DNA of 64,000 nt from Calliopum simillimum. Taxonomy: Eukaryota > Arthropoda > Insecta > Diptera > Lauxaniidae. The stretch is from the NCBI GenBank assembly GCA_951812925.1, contig OX638370.1:113970897-114034896 (forward strand), in the 5' to 3' direction. Positions within the stretch are counted from its first letter, which is position 1. The number at the start of each line of letters is the position of its first letter. The notes under the pieces were generated by a model. It did not search any database and was not told the origin of the DNA. It saw only the letters and a program-made list of their open reading frames with translations. Of the stretch, positions 56,636 to 64,000 are shown piece by piece. Both the position numbers and the translations under genes were made by a program.

Positions 56636-59600
56636 TCAGCGCCACAGTTTCAATAAGCCGCCTTTTTTCTTTTTTTTAGGTACCTTTTTAGGTATCTTTG
56701 GATTGTTATCATCATTTTGGTTTGGTGTATCTGTATTCTCAACATTTAATTGTTGTACTGTTTCACTGAAAATATAAATGTTACAAGTATAATAAAACAA
56801 TTTTATAAACAGTACATACATAGTTACTTCAATACTACAACTATGTAGGTAACTCTAATTTTCTAGTTTTGAGATAATTCAATTTTAAGATTTTTTGAAA
56901 ATTTGAGTTTACACTGATTTTCGAGACTTTTCTTATTTGGTTTTTTTCTTATAACTTTGCAATGGTACCACTTTTGAGAATTCTGGTTAGACAAGATTGT
57001 TCATCAAGCCATAAAGAATATCATAGGCCACTTAACTACATATCTCAATAATGACAATTTAGGAGTCGTCTAAGTAGTTGTAGTATTGATGTGACGATGT
57101 ATAATAAGTCCCGCTTTGCTTAATTTCGATGAAAGTTTTCTGTCACTGAATTTTTTTAAGCTAGGCGTGTTTCTTTGAAGCGTATATACTGAGTTAATTG
57201 ATACCTTCTCATACCTGTCCCCACGTGTTTTAAATAAAAAGTGCTTGCACCCAAAATGTTTTTTTGGGGAAATATGCGGAATGCCTCTAGGATCAAACAT
57301 ATATAGCTCTTTTTTCAAAGTGAACGGCACTTTTTCAAACCAGGGCCGAAAAACCCATTTTTTAGCACTGTGCTCTATACTAAAACCAAAAAGAAAAGTT
57401 GACTAAAACGGATACAAAAAAAGAGTATGCAGAAAGTAACCTGCTTGTCCGTAGATTAAAAACCAGTAAGCTGAAAAACCCTACAAAATATCGTTTACGA
57501 GATATTGCGCTATTACTTAATTTTTTGTGTTTCTATTAAAAAATTTAGTTTTTGGGTACAAAAAAAATAATTATCAATATATAGAAACAAAAATAGTCAA
57601 TCCTAATGTATTTTTTGATGCTAAATCTGAATCTGGTCTTAAAATTGCTCTATCACTTCTGATTTTTGAGATATACTAACCTGAAATTTTGGCATGTACT
57701 TGTAAATCAACCAATGTTGCCAATGGCGTCTTTCGTGCATTATTTGAACTTTTTTTAGGTTACGATATTTGGGAGAAAAATAAAGATATCGATATAAATC
57801 AAAGTGAATTTTGAAGAAAAAGAATAGTACTTTTAAAAACTTTATCGAGTTTTATGATAAACAATTACCTGCTCCTGTTATATAACTTCAAAAGTGGTAA
57901 AAAAACCGTACATGCCAAAATTTCAGGTTAGGATATCTCAAAAATCAGAAGTGATAGAGCAATTTTAAGACCAGATTCGGACTAAGCATTAAAAAATACA
58001 TTAGAATTGACTATTTTTGTTTCTATACATTGATAATTTTTTTTTGTACGCAAAAATTAAACTTTTTAATAGAAATACAAAAAATTAAGTAAAAACGCAA
58101 TATCTCGTAAACGATATTTTGTAGGGTTTTTCAGTTTACTGTTTTTTAATCTACGGACAAGCAGGTTACTTTCTGCATACTCGTTTTTTGTATCCGTTTT
58201 AGTCAACTTTTTTTTTTGGTTGTAGTATAGAGCATAGTGCTAAAAAATGGGTTTTTCAGCCCTGGTTTGAAAAAGTGCCGTTCACTTTGAAAAAAGAGCT
58301 ATATATGTTTGATCCTAGAGGCATTCCGCATATTTCCCCAAAAAAACATTTTGGGTGCAAGCACTTTTTATTTAAAACACGTGGGGACAGGTGTGTTCTC
58401 TAATAGAAGTATTTTTCTTTATATTTTCTTATCTTTTGAATTAACCGAAATCTTCTATGCAATAAACTTACACATAACTAGTACTGGCATTAACTACCGG
58501 AAGTGTTTCTTTGCAATGGAAGCTAGCAGTTCGTATAGATAAAGCCAGTGTGTTCCAAAAATCACTCAAGCCATGTTTATCATCGTAATATTTTAGAGCC
58601 GCAAATATTCTTATAGATGTTGGTATAGCCACATTATCATCATATATCAATGGTATTATTTTGCGAGTGTTATGTTCTATAAGAAGAAATTAAAAAAATA
58701 AAAAAAAAATTAAATTATGTGGGTAATTCTATTCTAACGCGTCAAATCATGTAATCGTCCACTAAAACACCAATATGAGGTTCTAAAATTATAGCAAAAT
58801 TTTTTTTATATACATTTAAATAGCCTTTATAAGATCCACCACTTAGTATATCGCTTATTTTACATAGCTCTCGTGGAAAACCAAAAATATGAGTAAAAAA
58901 GTAACTCCCCTGGCTGTAATCATAAACAATTTTTTTTAAGTTACCAACTTAAGTTGCCAAGTTTTTGCATAGAGACCTCACATAAATATACTTAGGTTGT
59001 AACTTCAAAAATTGCTCCCAGCCATTCAAATTTCAAGCTAGAGGTACCAAAATTTGACAAAAGATAGAGTCTAATACGCTGATTTCGAAAATCACTGTCC
59101 CGTAAAATGTTGGTAACTTGAGTTACAAACTTTCACGTTGGATGTATCGATATTCTTCGTGTCGTTCTTCATTGTGCGTTGGGAAATTTGTCGGAAAGTT
59201 TCATTGTCTTCTTGTGTTTGCGGTGTTTTCAGTCATTTGTTGAAACTGATCATAAAGGTCAATATATACAAAACATTCCTTTGTGAATAACCTTTCAATG
59301 CATGAAAGTAATGATGTATAAACATTCGATGTAACGATGACGCGTTGGCCTTTTAGAATATGTAGAAAGTGGGGAGTTTCGCAGCAAAATGCCATATTTA
59401 ACAGTTTCAACTCGAGCTTGCATTTTTCATGCGTATATCGCTTTATTTGTGAATAATTCGTGAGTTTCATGCAATCTGGTGGATTTTCTATACAGAATTT
59501 AGTGTTTTTCTTGATTTTATTAGCTACTTTTCGTTATTTTTGTAGATAGTCAACATGCCACGTCGTACGTATCGTGCGACCAGCAAACCAGTGAGTGATA

Positions 59601-62600
59601 TCAATGCCTTAGTGGCCACAATCAAAGAGTTAATTTAACAAAGAATATTCATCAAAATGTGTAATTTTGAAATTTGATTTTTAATTGAACTTTTAGTCAT
59701 ATATTTGCAAAGATCGATTTACATATAAATCTATCAATGCATTTACTAACACATAATTATGACAAATTAATTAAATTTCAATTTTCAATATAGAAATGTC
59801 ATTAAGTAACACATTTAAAAATTCTTAAAAATATGTAATTTAAAGCAGTGTTGCACAACTCCCTCAGTGTTGCACAACTCCCCAAAAACACGTCTTTTGC
59901 GATAACACGCATAACTTTCAGATTTTTTTTAAATTTCAACCGAACCCTTCAGCTAGAAGTTGTGTTTTGAGGTGTACTAGAGATTCTGTATACTGAGATG
60001 CCCAACAAAAATTAATATCATAGTTTTTTTCCCCTGAAACTAAACCCGTCGCACAACTTCCCATTCTCCCCAAAATTGCCTGCAAACCAGATGTTCCAAG
60101 TTCACGAAACTCATACGCAGTTGAAACAGTATAAAACTCTTCTGAAACTATATTTCGACGATTTTGTACTTATACGTCTTACTCATAGATGGGCACACTG
60201 CAGTATTTATTGACTGCATTAACAATATCAGTTATCAATAAAATATTATTGATTACTGATATTTAGTTTGCATTATCAGTAAAATTTTAATGATTACTGG
60301 AAAAATATCAGTAAAAATAAATATTTATTGATTACTGGAAAAAAAAAAACAGTAACCAGTAAGTTTTTATTGATAATGCAAATTAAATTTGCATTACCAG
60401 TAAGTTTTACTGATTACTGAAAAGAATTGCAGTAAAAATAATTTTTTACTGATTACTGAAAAAAACTATTTTCATTATCAGTAAAAAGTAATTTTTACTG
60501 CAATTTTTTTCATCATCAGTAAAAATTATTTTTACTGATAGTGAAAATAGTTACTGGTAGTTCAAAACCACAACCCTAAATTAAATATGAAGCAAAAAAC
60601 ATCCAAAGTAAATAAAACAAAATATTTAAGTTGGAAAATTATACAAAAACCAACTTTTGTTCTATTTTCCTAGAATACTCAATTGCTACTGAACTTTGTA
60701 TCAAGCGTAGAATTGACACGAAGCTTTTTATACACCGTTAGCTTTCCTCAGAACAAGTAATTCGAAATTTTCACCAGCGAATGAAAACAACCGTTCTACG
60801 GGTGGAGATGACGGTAATGTATTTTACAAACACGTTTTTAATTGCTGGATGGTTTTTCAGACAATTTGTAGTTGTATCTTGATCGACTAGGTACAAAATG
60901 GTTTCCTGGAGATAATTTCCAGAGTCAGTGGAAACACACTGTTCGCTAACATCTGTTAAAGTAGATATACAAATAAATATATTAGTACAAATATTCAATG
61001 GAAAATTAAGTGTAAAAACTTCGCCATTACTTTCTTCCCCGAAATCGAGGAATGCTTTTTTCGGTATGTCCGGCAGAACCCGAGTTTTTACGGTTTTTTT
61101 GCCATATTTCGCCACATAAGTGTTGAACATTCTCCTTACATCTTCTTCTGTTTGCGTTGTTGCTGTTTCTAACAGAGCTTTTACAAAGCGTAATTTTATA
61201 TCCGGAACAGATATAGCCGCAATAGCAGCATCCCAAGCGTCAGGCTGCAGTTTGAAATACTTAAGACTTGTGGGGTCTAAACGACGCATTTTTATCCTTA
61301 AGGATACTATTGCAGGGACAAAGTAACCAAAATACATAGCTTTTTTGCCCTGAAGAAAATCAGTCGCTTCTGCTATAGGCCCCATAAGCTTTATGTATTC
61401 CTCCAAGTACTCAAGCTCGTCATTGAGAATGGTAGGAATTTTTAGCAGAAAACACAATTCCGCTGATTTCTCTTTATGTTGCAGTAGCCTCGTTACGGAA
61501 TCATAAAGTGAGTTCCACCTTGTTATGGTTTGAGTTAATAAACTGCCATTTATAACCGACTTGACTACTTCTGCAGATTTTTTCAATAATCGTAAAATTT
61601 TACTGATAATGCAAATTAATATCAATAAAAGTTACTGATTACTTCTATTGTTCCAGTAAATAGTAAAATTTACTGATTACTGATATTTCTTACTGATTAC
61701 TGATATTTTTTCCAGTAACCAGTAAAATTTATTGGTAATGCAAATTTAATTTGCATTATCAATAATAATTTATTGGTTACTGCTTTTTTTTTTAAATAAT
61801 CAATATTACTTTATTGGTAATTGCAAATTAAATTACAATATCAGTAACAAATTTATTTTACTGAAATTGTACTGGTACTGAAAAGTGCCCAACTATGGTC
61901 TTAATTTTATCGCGTTACAAGTTCGTATAAACATGGCGTTACGAATTCGTACTAGTTCTTCGTTAAAAAATCGTATCTACTCTCTCAAAAGATTTTGGTG
62001 CTCCAATTGGAAAGTTTTGCTGACAGAATCGTTACGAAATCGAAACGTTAAGTTTGCTTGGATATTTCAAAATATGTTTTAGTACTTACGTATTTGTATC
62101 GCTTGTGCATAATTAATTAAAAAATTATGTTCCGGTATTTTACTAAGATTATTTGTCATTATCACAATTAAATGCCTACAGCGCTCCTCGATTAATTGTG
62201 TTAGTGCTAAATGAGCAAAAGATACACCAGCCAGAAGATCACGGTTTTGTAGACAAAACTGAAATTAAAAAAAAAAATTAGTTTTTTAAAAAAAAAAGGA
62301 GATTTTCTCTTATAGCTTACTAATTGCCATACCTAAATTGGAGCGTAAGTCGAGCGTCAGCGTTATTTAACCATCTCTGTCCGTTTATATGGAGTATAAT
62401 GAAACAAAGACTGTTAAATTATGCTGACGCTCGACTTACGCTCCATTTTAAGTATGGCTGTAAGGTGTACAACAAGCCCATCCGTTTACAATATATTGTC
62501 ATCTCCAACAAACCATCTTAACTCTTTTACCTTAAAATTACGAGCTTCCAGTTTAATTAGTATTTCCTTTGCATGATCGGTATCAGGTTCGGCAAAAAGC

Positions 62601-63904
62601 ACAAACGCATCATACCTCTGTGGTGGTAAACCTTTCTCTGCGTTCTTCATATCGTCTATGGTTAGGAGATTTGCATTAGTGCCATATCCAAAGTCATCAC
62701 TGATTTCATTTATTACAAGCTGTTCTGTTGTAGACTGTTCTGTTGTAGACTGTTTCGTTTTGTTTGACTGTTCTGTTTTCATGTACGAAATGACAGATTT
62801 CTTCTGTTGTAAACTTTTTCTATAGTTCTGAGCATCCTCAACTTGAAGAGAAAATTGGTCAAATATTGCAATTAAGTTTGAAACACCATTGAATATTGTT
62901 AATTTAAAAGTTCGAAAAAATACTGAGGGTATTCCACAAAATGATAAACCTCGTAAATCGCAACACTAACAAAATAATGTGATTTTAACAGCTCTTATGA
63001 GTTTACGAGGTTTTCGAGGGACTTACACATTTTGTGAAGTACCCTTAATGTTTGTACAACATAAATATCGAGGAGGTAAAGACTGGTTCAAAAATTTAAG
63101 TAGCTCGCTTCGGTATAGTGTAAGTAAGCACCATGTAAATTTTAGTTCATTTCAGAGAACATTTGATGGAACCGAAACAATTTTGAAAACTGCAAAATAC
63201 TCATAGAAATGGGAAAAATTGTTTACTTTAAAATTCATACGAGTATCGTTCAACGTTTTATATAGATTTTGAGCAGTTCAATCTAAATCTACAGAACTTG
63301 CAGAGAAATTTTGACATTTTTCGGTTTCCGAAATCTACTCGGGTCTTTCAAATGTCCTCGTAAATGAACTAAAATTTAAATGGTACTTACTTACTCCATA
63401 ACGGAACTTTTTTTTTTGCCTGAGGAACGAAATTCCGAGCAACTTTAGCTGCTTCCACTCAAATCTGAACCTGTCCAGTATTATCAGAATGAATGAAATG
63501 AATTAATTCTCATATAAAATACCTAGATATTCATAAATATCATCACAGACATCCCAACGGTCAATTTGGCCCAAAAAGTTTTCCAAACTTTCAAAAGTTG
63601 CGCTGTCAGGATTATGCTTGCACCACAACTCGATGACTCTAGCCATAGGATCTGCTATGTTGCACATATCCTTCTCATCACAGTATGACCTTTGTTGCGC
63701 TAGCGTAACTATACCACGCCAATCACGTTCATAACCTTCTTCGGAGCGTAAGATTTTTTTTGTATTTAATATACGTAATTGATCACATGTTCTTGGACTT
63801 AGCGCAGTTAAGGGTATCTTCATGCAGGTATCAATTAAAATGCCATAATCATCATAATCTGTATCTGGCGGTGCGCTTGGTGCGTAATCCACAATTTCCA
63901 CCAT
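56636..63904 (-). CDS. Myd88: MyD88 Toll adaptor, distal copy (B), five exons
   Basis: Paralogue of 29835-42548, same strand. Exons: 63904-63523, 62841-62531, 62258-62090, 58676-58472 and 56765-56636. All have GT-AG borders and the same phases as copy A, giving 398 codons and a stop with no frameshift. Start: the ATG at 63904 in a leader resembling that of copy A (AAAAATGGTG), after an acceptor CTGCAG ending 63938. Death domain: CDQLRILNTKKILRSEEGYE, DWRGIVTLAQQRSYCDE, WDVCDDIYEYL; about 80% identical to copy A over 99 residues. TIR: RYDAFVLFAEPDTDHA, CLQNRDLLAGVSF, FWNTLALSI; about 71% over 85 aligned residues. The linker has a short repeat (QSTTE twice). The tail is only about 45 residues and ends in a Lys cluster plus GGLLKLWR, so copy A's middle Ser-rich tail is missing. 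It is probably functional, perhaps with changed membrane or partner binding. Confidence 0.92.
57213..58392. repeat. Giant inverted repeat in Myd88 copy B intron 4
   Basis: ACCTGTCCCCACGTGTTTTA at the left pairs with TAAAACACGTGGGGACAGGT at the right. The arms pair over about 490 bp each, around a loop near 57700-57900. Transcription of the host gene would produce this hairpin in the pre-mRNA. No gene is encoded. Confidence 0.85.
58930..59155. repeat. Partial inverted copy of the nested element
   Basis: Collinear, in reverse orientation, with 55725-55945 (TAGAGACCTCACATAAATAT; AATCACTGTCCCGTAAAATG). It lies in intron 3 of Myd88 copy B. Confidence 0.7.
59161..60183. other. Intron 3 of Myd88 copy B, no gene called
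   Basis: A minus-strand open frame at 59201-59470 and a short plus-strand frame starting at 59555 match no family recognised. GTGTTGCACAACTCCC occurs twice near 59853-59882, with a related GTCGCACAACTTCCC near 60048. 59750-59830 resembles the first 60 bases of the window. Confidence 0.35.
60184..61897 (-). mobile_element. hAT element with terminal and subterminal repeats
   Basis: Ends CATAGATGGGCAC and GTGCCCAACTATG are inverted repeats. Flanks GTCTTACT (60176-60183) and GTCTTAAT (61898-61905) are an 8-bp target duplication with one mismatch. Both subterminal regions (60190-60560 and 61625-61880) are packed with ATTACTGATATTT- and CAGTAAAAATA-type words in both orientations, typical of transposase binding arrays. 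The element is 1714 bp and sits in intron 3 of Myd88 copy B. Confidence 0.85.
60745..61625 (-). pseudogene. hAT transposase, C-terminal half
   Basis: On the minus strand one long frame covers the second half of a hAT transposase. It has TITRWNSLYDSVTRLLQHKE, LEYLEEYIKLMGPIAEATDF, a middle helical region, and HPAIKNVFVKY of the dimerisation domain. A frameshift near 60800 then gives VERLFSFAG in another frame, the hAT C-terminal signature. The BED finger and first catalytic residues are missing, so it is inactive. Low divergence elsewhere suggests fairly recent activity of a related full copy. Confidence 0.8.
62327..62465. repeat. Short near-perfect hairpin in Myd88 copy B intron 2
   Basis: CCATACCTAAATTGGAGCGT and AAGTCGAGCGTCAGC pair with GCTGACGCTCGACTT and ACGCTCCATTTTAAGTATGG. 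The stem is about 50-55 bp with a loop of about 30 bases. It may be a small MITE. Confidence 0.75.
62926..63045. mobile_element. MITE with AGGGTATTCCACAAAATG ends
   Basis: AGGGTATTCCACAAAATG pairs with CATTTTGTGAAGTACCCT, and AACCTCGTAAA pairs with TTTACGAGGTT. 120 bp, in intron 1 of Myd88 copy B. Related words occur at 18041 and 10960. Confidence 0.65.
63118..63397. repeat. Foldback of 280 bp in Myd88 copy B intron 1
   Basis: GTAAGTAAGCACCATGTAAA and TTTTAGTTCATT pair with AATGAACTAAAA and TTTAAATGGTACTTACTTAC. The stem is about 55 bp. Non-coding. Confidence 0.7.
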
Positions 63905-64000
63905 TTTTCGGTGATTCAATTAAAACCAATTTGAGAACTGCAGAAATGAAAAGAGGTTAAGTTTAAAACAATGATACTACGTTTCCTCCGGAGTTTTAAC

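Noticed and set aside
59201..59470. Minus-strand open frame of 89 codons in Myd88 copy B intron 3
   Set aside because: No recognisable family, splice signals or start context; listed only as unexplained sequence.
1..64000. CRISPR array or bacterial operon
   Set aside because: No regularly spaced identical repeats and no operon-like gene spacing; introns and retrotransposons show a eukaryotic nuclear genome.

Overview
The window is eukaryotic, AT-rich and dense in transposable elements. It has GT-AG introns, arthropod-type repeat families and two genes with clear dipteran relatives. It best fits a higher fly (brachyceran, possibly a tephritid-like species with a large repeat-rich genome); the species cannot be fixed from the sequence alone. 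About 6 kb is recognisable coding sequence; most of the rest is nested, decayed transposons and long inverted repeats.

Layout. 1-12 kb: foldback (long inverted-repeat) elements, two pogo-like DNA transposon remnants, a LOA-like retrotransposon 3' end, MITEs and a degenerate tandem array. 12.05-13.63 kb (+): the last three exons of a CIDE-domain gene of the DFF-related protein family, most likely Drep2. Its A-rich 3' region may continue to about 25.8 kb in pieces split by repeats. 14-29 kb: mariner, R1-clade and LOA-clade remnants and MITEs. 29.8-42.5 kb (-): a complete five-exon Myd88 gene (death domain, TIR domain, basic tail; 479 codons), with introns of up to 8.7 kb full of foldbacks and a mariner and an RTE remnant. 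43-48.8 kb: satellite-like repeats, a foldback and a PIF/Harbinger derivative with a Myb/SANT-like fragment. 49.2-51.0 kb (+): a Fanzor gene (eukaryotic TnpB relative, RNA-guided nuclease family) with one intron, all three RuvC acidic residues and the zinc ribbon, interrupted by one in-frame TAA. 51.5-56.6 kb: a piggyBac-like element, a minisatellite and nested foldbacks. 56.6-63.9 kb (-): a second complete Myd88 gene (398 codons) in the same orientation and with the same exon phases. It is about 80% identical to the first in the death domain and about 71% in the aligned TIR core, and its C-terminal tail is much shorter. A 1.7-kb hAT element lies in its third intron and a 1.2-kb giant hairpin in its fourth.

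How it fits together. MyD88 is the cytoplasmic adaptor joining Toll receptors (TIR-TIR) to Tube/Pelle (death domain). A tandem pair with intact exons, splice sites and phases suggests a duplicated and diverging innate immune adaptor. The Fanzor copy lies between the two Myd88 genes and is a mobile-element gene, not part of the immune pathway. Drep2 and the proximal Myd88 copy are transcribed toward each other. Identities were read by eye from translations; no database search was run.
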